Shown here piece by piece: positions 33,201 to 44,600 of a stretch of DNA of 64,000 nucleotides. The DNA is taken from positions 1 to 64,000 of the forward strand of contig JABANP010000102.1 of assembly GCA_013115135.1 (NCBI GenBank), written 5' to 3'. This DNA is from Perkinsus olseni (taxonomy: Eukaryota > Perkinsozoa > Perkinsida > Perkinsidae). The notes under the pieces were generated by a model. The model was not told the origin of the DNA. It worked only from the letters and a program-made list of their open reading frames with translations, and did no database searches. Within the stretch, counting starts at the first letter, position 1. The number at the start of each line of letters is the position of its first letter. The translations under genes and the position numbers were made by a program.

Positions 33201-34818
33201 GGCTGCGGCGGACCGCCTAGAGAAGTTTCGGCCAATGAGTCGAATGCAGGCCTGTATTGGAACCACTGACGGAGTATCAAATTTGGAGGGCATCATCCAC
33301 AGGCTCTGTTGTTACAAGGGGGACCATGACCCCTGGGACTGTTACATTCGACAACAGGATGTCAGTTTATGGATTCTGCTGCTCTCGTGACGGTGCGACT
33401 CTCGGCTCTACGAGGCCGGCAGATTTCAGGTCTTGACCTCACTGCGTTCGCAGCTGGATGGCCTCTTCACCAGTCTTATGAGGAAAGAGTGGTCGTCTAC
33501 AAACTGAACTCATCAATAATTCGCGGGATGAAACCTGTGGGGAGATAAAACGCTACTTTTCGCAGTGTGCCCTCGCTGAACGTCCCACTTCAACCTCGGG
33601 GGAGGATACCTCAGCAAGGAATGTCTCAAAGAGCGGATACTTGTAGTTCCGCCTATCAGGTTCGATCTCGACCGTACTGCGTGAACTAGCTATTTCAAAC
33701 CTCATTTCACACGGTACGCTAGAAAGGCAGGATCCCGCAGATAGGGCTGATGAGGACGAGGAAGACGATGAAGATGATGATGACGATGGAGACAGAGAGT
33801 CAATCGCCACAGAATCAGAGGCGATGGCGCCTCCTACTGAAGAAGAGCAGGACGTCGAGTAGGACCGACCAGGTTCGGTTCTCAGGGCGTCATCGGATGA
33901 GTCTAGGTATTACGAGCTTTCAGCAGATCAGGATATGGATTGGATGCTGGCGAAATCGCCAGCGGAAGTGCGAGTGATCGCATTAGAAGTTCTGTCGGCG
34001 GGCGTGAGTCACGCCGGGCATCATGACGCTTCAAGATCGAATCCAAGGCCGATCCCCTCACGAATGTTCGCTGTCAGGTCGACTGCGCTAGAGCCCGCAA
34101 GTGATTTTGAGATTACATTTGCCGAGTTCCAACGCCTAGTCATCCGAATGGTTGAAGAGTTGATTGAACAACAAAAAGATGGAGCGGACACAACTACGGA
34201 ACGCCAGCCGACGCTGTGAGTTACGGAGTCGAAAAGACTCGATAACTGCCACCAGATCTCGCACTGCAAGAAGGCATTGTCGTCCAGCTGGCTTCTGGAA
34301 ACTGTGCATTTTTCTGGGCCCCGGGCCGCAGAGGGTTGCTCTGATTCTCAAATTACCAGACTCTCGACTCGAGAGTTCCGACGGCCCACGGGTACAAGTC
34401 TATGCCTCCCTCTCAGGTCCTCGTGCCTCAAATTGTATATAGAGAACGTTCTAGTACCCGCATTGCTCGAAGGAAAGAAGTGAGACATACTTTGCCTTCA
34501 ATCGGTATCTTGCCTGGAATCTTGTTATATCTGGATTGTTTCTTTGATAACAGGTACAGGCACACAGAAGCTCGAGAACAGCCTGTAAATGCCAGTCCAG
34601 CTGCCGACTCAGCGGCAGCAGACCTCACCAGTGTTGAGGTCGGAGCTGCGACTTCGCAAGAGCAAAGTAACGTAGAGCTAGCAGAACAAGCCGCTCGGGA
34701 GGATGATACGGATGAGCCGCAGACGGTACCGGGACAACAGGAAGCCTCAAAACTGGATGTAAAACGTCGAATTGTCTTCTGCACTCGGATTATCCCTTGT
34801 GTGAACCGAATTACGTGA
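30240..34818 (+). CDS. MORN-repeat radial-spoke-head-10B-like protein, many exons
   Basis: At least seven MORN repeats on separate exons: RYEGPVTTLQDGA (~30268), YTGQVLHGYRHGVGQF (~30402), YEGQWRMGRRHGEGLLL (~30677), VYEGQWKDGFIHGRGKM with YEGEWHMGVIQGEG (~31144), VYKGQWEAGLQHGKG (~31340), RYDGQWREGKRHGSG (~31486), YTGEWENNKKHGNGSL (~31679). After them come helical exons DALLRHEGGLKDLYRR (~32098) and LDLWRLCRNAGLLVND (~32398), then ILQKDFMEAV (~33170), then an acidic exon (~33740-33860) and FEITFAEFQRLVIRMVEEL (~34110). The order MORN, L-K-x-L-Y, L-W-R-L-C-x, F-x-E-A-V matches axonemal radial spoke head 10B-type proteins. An Ala/Glu-rich segment (34555-34760) may be its tail. Exon borders, start and end are approximate. 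Confidence 0.6.
30898..30972. repeat. Cluster of three palindromes
   Basis: 30898-30922 has TGAGACTCTCAG, central T, then its 12-bp complement. 30925-30949 has 10-bp arms CAGACTGACT/AGTCAGTCTG with a 5-nt loop. 30958-30972 has CACTGTC-C-GACAGTG. All lie in an intron of the MORN gene. Confidence 0.8.
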
Positions 34819-37437
34819 ACTGAGTCAGCGTTCGGCCGATATTTCGCATAGATACACTCCATGGTTTGGCTTGGTCATGCAGAGCGCGTACGCGACGCCC
34901 CGGGACTTGTGTACGCGGTGAGAGCAGAATGCTCTGTCGAATGATGACTAGCTGATTATGAAACAGCCTGTGAACACATGCGTATGTCTCCCGTAAATCG
35001 CTCGTGAGAAACCCTCATTGAGTTCACTGGGTGAAGTTCACTCATCAATCTAGGGAGCCTGTCGGAACGGTGAATATGCCCAACTGTGTTACATTTTGTA
35101 GCGGAGTGAAACCTGGGGAGAATGATGCTCAGCCATACAGGTAAGATGCATCGGATAAAAATAATTAAGTGGAAGGATATCCCATAACTTATAGGCGATA
35201 AGTTTTCCTGAAACTGCCGTCGAAAGGTTTGTATGTGCCGCATCTTTTTCGCTGCAACATTGTGGTTCTTCTAGTGAGACGTTATCCCATGTAGATTATC
35301 TACAGTAGATGAGGACTTCATGGAACCTACGAGGCTCCCTGGATGATACAGGCTAGATCAGCGCTTTTCACTCCGTCCGTAGAGCGCAGCTTTGGAGAGA
35401 ATGCATATTTTTACCATTCTGGTCAATGGTAGTGTCGCCAAGGATAGTGTCACAGCCACGTTCTGGCGGAATGTTTTTTCCTGCCATCGACGCTGAAGGT
35501 AACTGTTTTCATCAAGCCGTATTTGATGACCGAGATGTGGAACTCACGGAGCAGCCTGTTCCTCGCCTTTGGGAGGAGCTTGCGGCATGTTTCGAACGCA
35601 TCTTGATGGGCATCGTGAACACAGACTCTTGTCACCGCGGTTCATGACTATGAACCCGAAGACTTCGGACCGGAAGCCTGGAGCCGAAGTCCCTCCGCTG
35701 AGCAGGGCGAAGAATTTTTTATCATTTTGCGCCACTGGACCAGTGGCACTGGTCATGGACCACGGCTGTCGAGCCTGAGTTTCACCTCCTGTGGTCCGCG
35801 TCTACTCAATGCAATGCAGTAAATGTATGCAATCTCGGTCTACCTTGATGTTATGGCCTCGCGGCCCACGACCCGCGGGCCCTCAATGAGGGCCCTTCGT
35901 TTCTGGGGCCTCGTTGCTGCCTCTCCTCCTCTCCTCTGAGGTTCCTCTGGTGCTTTGAAAGCACTGCTTTCTTTCATAGCGTGTAATCGTTGTAGGCTGA
36001 TGTTCCGCACCTTCCGTACATAGCCACAAAGTCTTATAAACCGGTAGCGGGAAAGACATCATGAGCAAAGTATGTGCAGAAGTCTTCTGCCTTCTGCTTC
36101 ATCTTCTGCCAGAAGATGGAGTTCGCTCCCAAGGAAGAAGCGAAGGCTAACGATCGAATCAGAGTTACATCAGATTCAGGATAACCGCGAAGCGTTTTCA
36201 TTAGAGGGTAGCATTAGACGTGTCTAACTACTCGGTTGAAATGCACGAAGTCATAGGCCCCTATGACATGGGACTCTTCGTTCCGGCGACTTGTTGGAGG
36301 AAGTTTTCGGCGACTTGGAGGACTACCCATCATGTATCGGTCGTAAGAGATGCAAAAAACTGAGAATTCATTATCTTCATAGACGTCCGGTGTGCGCCAG
36401 TCTGGTGCCTCCAGCGGCACGGGCCCAAAGCCGCTCTCGGATGGTCTGTCAGAGGTATAGTGGACGGTGGTGGATCTAATGGAATATTTCGTGCACTCCT
36501 CAAACCTTGGTTCAATAGCATGTTCAGGTTTTGAGAAGACTTCCTGGATATCAACGAGAACAGTTGCACAGATCTGCAATTCTCTCCACAGCGGCATCAT
36601 AGCTGAAACTTTTCCTGAGGCCGTATTCAGTCAGCTGGTGGTTAATAACTGTGTCACTCTACTCTAAGATAGTTATGAGCTGCTCAAAAGCGGCGAAGGA
36701 GCTCCTCTGGTATGCAGGGCTATCTGTTACGCTCTATCGTCCAAGCATGGCCAACAAGTCTATCGCAGTCGGCGGTCGGTGATTTTTGGAAGAGCCATAG
36801 TATACCCCGATGAGCGTTAAGCATCTCAATTATAACTTGTTCTAGACACCAACTTTCCAGCTGATGAGCTCTTCTCTTCCAACCGCCCTAACAAAAGTCA
36901 CAAGGGGAGGACTCTCTGCTTCGACAATCAGTGCCTCGGAGGCGCTGCCTCCAAGCCTCTGGAGTTTCCCAAGAGGTTGGTGCGCACATCGTGCATTCCA
37001 GGCTGATCCGTTCGCTCTATTTCAAGCCAGCCTTTGGTTCGATGTCTTGAGGGATAGTTCCTGACTACGGTAGGCCCGGCGCGAATCCCGCCGCGGGATC
37101 CGTGTCCTCAATAGGCACGCAATCAAGTCGCAATTGTTATCTGGCGGATGAGTCTCAAGTTGGGACTCTGAGTAATGATGGACTGCTGGTGCCCACCTCG
37201 TCGTGCAGTGCATATGATATCAGCATGCCTTGTGATCAAATCACATGCGATCCTATTGAAAGGACGTGTGCTTCAACTCCGCAAGAGAGAAACATCTGAT
37301 TGCATCGCAGAGTTCTTGCGAGGAGGAGTGTATCAATCCATTTGCTACGGGTGAGTCCATGTGAGTTCCGGAGATACTTCTTTGGCAGTGACTCTTGATT
37401 GAAAAGCCTTGCTTGTCATTAGGAGGTACACTGAGTG

Positions 37438-37959
37438 TACTACCCTCTGTACACTCCTTTCTGCACTGAAGAAGAAGTCCGAAAACTTCATGACGAAGTT
37501 CATATGCGAATAGAAGGGTGTACCACGATTCGCATACTGAAAACTCGTACATCTGAACGTCTCCACGGATGGCATTGCCATCTGATTGGATTGAAAACAA
37601 CTATCGTGGATGTTCCAAGGAAGTTAGGGATAGTGCTGTGCAAGCGTCGTTGATTCCAGTGGTTCCGAACCACTGGTTCGGGCGTGGGAGAGAGCGGCTA
37701 CTTACCTTATAAATTTTATCAAGGACTCTCCCGAGCAACCATTTGGTCCGGTAAAGAAGTTGTGGTGGAGGTGGGACTTTCAAACCACTCAGGGAACCTG
37801 CCTCACATCCATGCCCTAGTATGGACAAGTGAGGACCCGGAATCGAATGCAGTCCGGAATAGGGTAGCTGCCGCCTTGAAGCATAGTTTTCATGACTGGC
37901 ACAGCTTCAGAGATGCTGGTCTCGTACAGGATTTCAACGACGTTGAAATTGATGGTTGA
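37438..37959 (+). CDS. Exon-like segments of an unknown protein (PHIHALVW motif)
   Basis: Two open segments. 37438-37650 contains YYPLYTPFCTEEEVRKLHDE and HGWHCHLIGLK. 37684-37959 contains KEVVVEVGLSNHSGNLPHIH and then ALVWTSEDPE. The spacing of aromatic and His residues (PHIHALVW) is reminiscent of HUH-type replication or Helitron nucleases, but the catalytic Tyr context is not convincing. The hairpin CCAGTGGTT/AACCACTGG lies between them, possibly in an intron. Confidence 0.25.
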
Positions 37960-38907
37960 GGACCATTACACCGGCTGATCTTCCCGACCTCGAAAGGAGG
38001 GCCGAAAACATCAACACCAAAATGAGATGCCGTATCCTCCACAACAAACCAAACCAAGTGAGAAGGTTATAAGGTTCAGCAGGCCTACGGCGTACGGTGG
38101 GAAGCGTGGCAGCTAGAAAAACCGGCAGGCAACAGGGCGCAGTCATCATCGGTGGAGTATACTCGGCTGTGTTACGAGCAACACTGTGGTGGTGCTGATT
38201 ACGCGATCGGCCCAAGAATCAGAGATGATATGCCGAGGATATGAAGGGGACCTGTTCCCTGGCCAATCGGTTTGCGTTGTCGAGCCTCGCGGGCGGAGTT
38301 ATAGGAGCCCAGGGCTCCGAGCCCTTGATGACAGTACGGAACTGATGACCACAGCTGATCCTTTGTGCCGCATTCGGGTCTCCTTCTCTCTCTGCACCGG
38401 GTGCAGTGGAGTGTTGTGCGACGGCCAAATTGCACCTCCGAAGGCATGCGGATGTGAGACACATCATGTGTCTCAACCGACCGCGCAACTCACAAGTGGA
38501 TGGTGGAGTTGACCTGCACCGGCGACGGACTCAATCATTCATTCACCATCTGCAGTCACAAACTGTCATCCTTCTTCGTTGAAGGCGCTACCCTGCAAGT
38601 GAGTCACCGCATACATGATACCGAGTGAAATAATGTTCTCCTTCAAGGACCACTCCGAAGCGTGTTGAAGCTGGGGCTCCCAGCCTGGGGGTACGCAATC
38701 ATGTGAGAGCTGTCCTGGAGCCTCCAGCACAGCACGGCCTCCAGCCTGGAGGCCGTCCTTCAGGCGGGATGCGGCTGGAAGGCTGGGTCCAACGTGGCCG
38801 CCGAGACCCTGATGACATCATTGCCGAGTCGAGGCTGCATGTCTGCCGCCTTCAACCAGCAGGTTACAGTGATCAGCTCGCAGTGCGAGCCTCGCACAGG
38901 CTATTCT

Positions 38908-38970
38908 CGCGAAGCAGTAAGTTTCGGCTACACCGTGACTCACGGTGTAGCCGAAACTTACTGCTTCGCG
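38908..38970. repeat. 63-bp perfect palindrome, 31-bp arms, 1-nt centre
   Basis: Left arm 38908-38938 (starts CGCGAAGCAGTAAG) and right arm 38940-38970 are perfectly complementary, with a single C at 38939. I could not find the same sequence elsewhere in the window. Confidence 0.95.
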
Positions 38971-38981
38971 GACTCGCTCTT

Positions 38982-39030
38982 AATGATGCGCTTTAAGGCT
39001 CACGGTCCGTGAGCCTTAAAGCGCATCATT
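38982..39030. repeat. 49-bp perfect palindrome, 24-bp arms, 1-nt centre
   Basis: Left arm 38982-39005 (starts AATGATGCGCTTTAAG), centre T at 39006, right arm 39007-39030. It starts 11 bases after the previous palindrome and has an unrelated sequence. Confidence 0.95.
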
Positions 39031-39594
39031 CTACGGGTTCAAGGAGGAGATTTTTCCTTCTCCTTAGAAGAAGAAGCAGCAGAATAACAACGAACAGAAA
39101 GCTATATTTCAAAGGGCTACTTTTTCTAAGCGGGGCCTCTCCTGGCTCGCGTAGCATCGCATACTGTGACGACAGGCGTGGGAGAGACCCACGAGATCTT
39201 CTTTTTCGCGGGGGTAACTCCGAAATATCCTAACACCGAGTTGTAATTCTTCAGTCTTGATTCGTTGTTTCCAGTAATGTGATATGCCCGAGAGCGCTAG
39301 TCTTGGTGTTACACCATGTGTAGTCAGTGGGAGTGAGGTTGTCAATCGATCTCTCCTGGAGAGATCCTGGAGAGACTCTCCATGATGTACGCGCCTTCAG
39401 AGCGAGCGACGCAGATCTCGGTCAGTCTGGCTGTATCCAAGCTCAGCAGTGACACCTAAGATCGCTCGAAGGGTTAATCGGCAAAATGCCAATGGCATTA
39501 TGCCATGAATAATCTTCCTTTCTGTCAACCTGTGAGTCGCGTTTATGCTATACGGACTACTTTTGATGGATATGCTTCTCTGTAGAGAGCCTCT

Positions 39595-40318
39595 GTGATT
39601 CACGTGTATTGCCTCTCGTTTCCGACTTGTCAGCTACTCCGTTCTACACAGATTTTGGACAACTTCAAATCCAGCCTGAATTATTCAGACGAGCTTGATG
39701 GATATTCCAGGCTCTGGGATGACTGGTTTATACTGTATTCTTGCTCTTCCCAGTTTCTTTTGAATTTTCTCGAGTCGCTTCTTGCGACATTCTTGGAGAA
39801 CAGTTTATTACCTGTTCTAGTGAAGACCCGCATCACGGGCCTTGGCTCTGCTGATTTGTCTCTTCGTGGCAGTATCTTCAAGTTTCACGCTTCAAGCCGT
39901 GACCAAAAGATGGAGTGTTCTGTGTCGTCTGCGAAGGGGGAGGTCGCCCAACTGACAACTGCCATCGACGATTATATGCAGCACTCCGAGGACTACGGGA
40001 TAGTTTCTCGCAGGGATCTCACTAAACCGTCATTGGAGAACATGGATGTGATGAATCGTGGAAGGCCCTATGAGGTGAGGGTGTATGTTCATAAGAGTCT
40101 GATGTGGTTACCTTCTTTGACTCCTCGAGATGTTCAGCCCAAGGTCAGTTTGAACTTCGAAGTGACCGTGGGCTTAACTTCAGCCACTGAAGGGCTCGAC
40201 GAATCCATACTCCCTTGGGCTGAACCTCTTCAAACTTTGAAGAGGTTTACTAAGACGCTCATGAGCGATCTAGATCTCATTCACGGTTGGCATCAGCGCG
40301 ATTTTGTGCTGTTCACAG
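39595..40318 (+). CDS. Unrecognised open segment before the receiver domain
   Basis: A frame open for about 240 codons directly upstream of the receiver-domain exon. No transmembrane stretch or histidine-kinase motif is evident. Segments include FLLNFLESLLATFLENSL and KVSLNFEVTVGLTSATEGL. It may be the N-terminal part of the receiver-cyclase protein, spliced before the acceptor at 40318, or an independent gene. No family recognised. Confidence 0.35.
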
Positions 40319-41654
40319 ATTCTATCAGTTGATGACGACCCCATCAATCAAATGGTGATAGCATCAGTACTGGAGACAGCAGAGTTCATTGTGCATCAAG
40401 CGATGGATGGGTTTGAAGCGTTGGACTTCATGTCCAGTGCCACCACCCTACCAGACCTTATCCTACTTGACGTCATGATGCCTGGTGCGTTCCTATCCTT
40501 GATACGCTTGTCTCGAATAGACGCCGATATCCCCCCAGACCTCGCTTAACCGCGCGCTAGACACAATTCTGAGATGCTTTAGCTTCTTCATTACCGAGGA
40601 ATTTCCTCGGAGAATTCCTGGTCTCCCTTTATCGTTCATTTTCCTCGGAGGAAAATGGACGATTGCCTATGCGCTCTTCACTGAGGAGTCCTCAGGGCTG
40701 AGCGGCTACGAGGTCTGCGCTAAACTGAGGGCCGAATACCCTCCTGACCTACCCATCATAATGATATCCGCTAAAAATTCAAGTGATGACGTCATCAAGG
40801 GCCTTAAGTAGGATAAACTTCAGAGAAGCTCTGTTGACGAGGTCGCTGCAGGTACAAGTGTAATGACTACGTCACCAAGCCGTTCGAAAAGTCCGAGCTC
40901 CTGGCGAGAATAAACACACAAGTCAAACTCCGTCAAATGGTGAATCGTCAGGTAGGACGCTAGCTGCTTCCACGCAGCTGAAGCTGAACTTAGGCAAGAC
41001 ACCGTATGGCAGTGGAGGTCCTGCAAAGAATCTTACCTCCTGCTAGCGCCAAGAGAGTCATCGGTGGAGTCTATGATGACTTAGAGAACTACAGGGAGGT
41101 TACCATAGTGACCTGGTATGCTAATACAACGAACGAATGGCGGCTTCGCCCGCTGATCGCCCTGATCATCATAGTTTGATATTCAAGGGGCTTTTAACAG
41201 CATCACTTTCAGCTTTATAATAACTCAAGAAGATAATTGCAACCTTCCATAGCGACTGCCGCTGAGACACCGCGTGGTGATTGAGTCTTTCAGCGTGGTA
41301 GAAGGCCTGGGCTTGAATGACCCACCAAAGGCGATAGCATCTCTCAATAAGTACTTCAATGAATTGGACAACACACTGAAGGAGAGAAAAGCTCTACTGA
41401 AAATGGAGGCATGCGACGATTCCTACTCCTTCATATGCGGACTATCTCCAGAGAACGCGGCTGACCATACCGTCGGTGAGGCAGCAACTTCATCTTGCTT
41501 TCATGTGAAGCATCAGTACTCAGAATCACTTGACTTCGCGCGAACTATGATTGAAGTAGCCGCTGCAACGAATACTGGTTTGAGAGTCAGAGCTGGCGTC
41601 CATACTATCAGGAGAATGCTTGGAGGACTAATCCGGACGCTCTGCCCGAGGTAA
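40319..41654 (+). CDS. Receiver domain fused to class III nucleotidyl cyclase
   Basis: Phase-consistent exons 40319-40484, 40696-40807, 40852-40951 and 40994-41107 encode a complete response-regulator receiver: acidic pocket ILSVDDDPINQ, phospho-acceptor LILLDVMMPG, LPIIMISAK, and switch lysine YVTKPFEKSEL. The protein runs on into VLQRILPPASAKRVIGG and YREVTI, the standard lead-in of class III adenylyl/guanylyl cyclases. A further exon (~41270-41654) carries ESFSVVEGLGL, LNKYFNELD, KMEACDDSYSFICGLSPEN (second metal Asp and the Lys-x-Glu substrate pocket) and LRVRAGVHT. Where families have F-x-D-I-x-x-F, the sequence reads RVVIESF. Either the exon border is misplaced or the first metal Asp is lost. 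The end of the cyclase domain is not resolved. Role: phosphorelay-controlled cyclic nucleotide synthesis (inferred). Confidence 0.7.
40594..40695. repeat. Three palindromes in the receiver-domain intron
   Basis: All have one-base centres: 40594-40610 (CCGAGGAA-T-TTCCTCGG), 40637-40657 (CATTTTCCTC-G-GAGGAAAATG) and 40681-40695 (CTGAGGA-G-TCCTCAG). The last one ends exactly at the splice acceptor (40695) of the intron 40485-40695. Confidence 0.85.
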
Positions 41655-44600
41655 CCTGCTGCCCCTTCCATGATGGAAGTTCCATAGGCTTGAATCCCAG
41701 TAATGGGTCTGTATTACAGAGATAGTCGAGAGCAAATGAGTCATTTGAAATGACCATCCTGAATCTGCATCTTGCATGTATGCAAGGACCATCCAACTCG
41801 CATGCTGCATGACCTGTGCTGTACGGCCGTGGATTCGAAGGTTAGGAAGTATCTACAGCGTCTATCGTATTTTTAAAATACTATTTTAGAAGAATAATTT
41901 CTCCAATTTTTTGGTTAGCTTTCATTGGATGCCTGGCTTCAAGTCTCGAAGTTCAACACAATATCTGAAAACTATGCAGCGTCAAGATGAAACGAACCAA
42001 CGCGCATTCTCAGATTAATGTTGTTCAGTGATGAGGTTGAGGAAGCTCGTCATGCAGCAGTGCGCGGTGTCTACGGTTGTATACATCTCAGTAATAATCA
42101 CCATCCATGCGAAGGAACGCTGAGTTACGGTCATGTCCGACGGACAGCTGTTCCTCTCAGCTCAAGAAGCTAGGGAGAGTTACGAGAGACAGAAGGCTCC
42201 TCTGTGTGATAATCCACCACCGACTTCCGTTGCTGACGAAGGAATCCGCGCGACTGAAGACATCGAGCAGGCAGATATAAGCGTGGAAGGCTCCATCAAG
42301 CCGCCAAGGGCAGTGTAGGTTTGTCAGACACCAAAAAAGATGTCAAAGTGTGTTAGCTTACCCATTCGTCAAATGTATGAGGTACGCGTTGGACCCCCGA
42401 GGGAGCAGTGAACATTTCAAGAGGGTGGACTGCGCGGGAAAAGAGCGAGATTCAAGAGGTGAGATGATACCAGTTGGTGTCAGTGGCAATCGTAGCCTCG
42501 ACTGCATCACCATTGGTGATCCACAAACCACAGTTGGTGATGCAGTCCGCACCGACCACAGTTAGCGACTCACCAACTTACTGATCGAGACGTTTGTAGC
42601 ACTTTTCGTGCTGAGGAACGTGGCGAATATACCGTGTACTGCGAGAGGAAGTTTCAATCGATGCATTGGAGCGATCGAGATCGCCGTCACCTCGTTCATA
42701 CCCCTCGACGGCCCCCTTAAGTCTTTCGGAGACCGTGAATTTCCAGAGCAGTACTCGCATTCGCTCCTCGCTGCTAGTATGAGGATTCGGTGTTCGGACT
42801 CCGGAGATAACGTTACATGTCGGAGGTATTGAGATAGCTTCGCCTCAGAAGCGCCCATCGGGTCCTTCCGGTGGCGACCCGTGAAGAACACCACCGCAGT
42901 GCCTGCTGGAATCTCACATAGTGGGAGGAAAATGCAGGCTGACCATGCTCGAGATGAGCGTGAAGAGAATGACGTTGCTGAGCTGAGGGCGCGTGTGCAG
43001 CAAGTAGGTTTGCGTCGAGTCTGTGTGCCATTTGAGCTGCCTCTGGATACTACAGTATCTCATAGACAGTCAGACTGACTGATTCAGTCACTGAGTGGGT
43101 CGAATAGCCTGTGTCAGCATTCTCAAAGCCGTGTGTCTCCGCTTCGAATGGTGCGTCCTTGGTCTCAGCTTGAAGGCGAGAACTCGATTCTCCAAGAAAG
43201 TATCAAAATTACCACACAGATGACTTACTGGCAGACGTTAAGCATAGAAGGTAAGGGGAAGACCAACCAACAGCGTCTCGCACTCCAGTCATATTCTTGG
43301 GGAATCGACCGCGAAAGGCTTTCGCCGAAAGCAGGACGCATCTGGCATATGATGACAGTCGTCATATGCCATAGTCATCAGATGACTGAGGCTGCTGGTC
43401 TCCCGCTATCAGACCGGGCTCAACGTGGCCTTGACAATTACAACGCCTGCCTGAGTATCTTGAGGAAGGGTGTATGAGGAAGGGAGAAATTAAAATTCGA
43501 TGTCACTCTCCTTCAGAAGATGCGGGCGCTCCAATATGCAGTTCTTTACTGCACACAACACTGTCGGAAGCTCAGTTTCTGAAACTGGCATTGCTGTATA
43601 TACTCACGAGCGCTTCACGGCAACGAGCGGTTCGACAGGCCTCGAAAATCAGGGGATCCTTCGCTCCGCCCAGGACTGAACGACGTCGAGGCAGCTACTC
43701 CGCCCGCAGCTATAGAACTGGGTGAGGTACAGCGAGGGATGAACAGTAGCGTGCCGACAGAAGGACACGGGTAACAGCATCTGAGCTCAAGTTGTTGCTC
43801 CCCTTCTTCCCTAGTCTCGGGATCCGCGATGGTTAGAGTCGCCCCTCAGCCACCGCGGTTGAAAATGTGAGCTGATACCCGGTAGCTGGTTCAGGTCTGG
43901 AGCCTGTCTGAGCGCCTCTGGGGCTCCCGGACTCAAATGGAAGTGGCTTGAAGTGGAGAAAGAGCTGCGCGCCCGACAGGTGGTCACTTGCTGCGATGAC
44001 TACTACTCTCCAGTCAGAGACGAAGGGATCCCGATTTCCCTACGTCTCGCATGGCCGGATCGCACAGAATGATCCACTCCGACTGCCCTCCTCAATCGCT
44101 CAGGCGTTACGAACTCCCAAAGAGGGAAGCGAGGCCAAGAAGGTAGCGTGATGGTGTCCTGGCTGCTGCGCTGAATAGTCTTTACTCAGCTTGTCGGAGA
44201 CTTTCTGGTATGCATGGAGGAAGCGTGCGAAGTCTGCGATGATGTTGCGAGCCGAGAGTCACCGCAGAGCCGTCGTGAGCCCAATCCGGCTACCCCGTAA
44301 CTCTCGAATGTGTATTTTGCAATTTGCAAAATTGCGAATTGTCGATTGCGAATGGCAACCGGCAACCGTTGACGTTACGACAATGAGACGCGAGTTCTTC
44401 AATGCCATAAACTCGCGTCCCTCCGCTCGTGCTCGCGCGACTCTTGCATTAGACGAGCTGACGAGATAGCATTGTCGTCTTCAGACTGAAACTCGACCGC
44501 TATTAGCGCTCATTACCCGTCGTTCGGATTCCAGAGTCTGAATCTCATCGATCGCAACTGTCGGGATAACACATCACAATGCGATTCGACGTGCTCGCTC

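Larger units (their letters stand above)
34819..39594. other. Stretch with few recognisable genes, rich in hairpins
   Basis: No family identified. Exon-like pieces: 35470-35625 (+; FFPAIDAEGNCFHQAVF, then LWEELAACFERILMGI) and 37438-37959 (+; see separate entry). Perfect one-base-spacer palindromes occur at 35877-35895, 36076-36090, 36100-36118, 38908-38970 and 38982-39030; 37658-37678 is a hairpin with a 3-nt loop. Confidence 0.4.

Noticed and set aside
33553..33810. Minus-strand open frame with a long poly-Ser run
   Set aside because: It is the antisense of a real acidic GAT/GAA-rich coding exon of the MORN gene.
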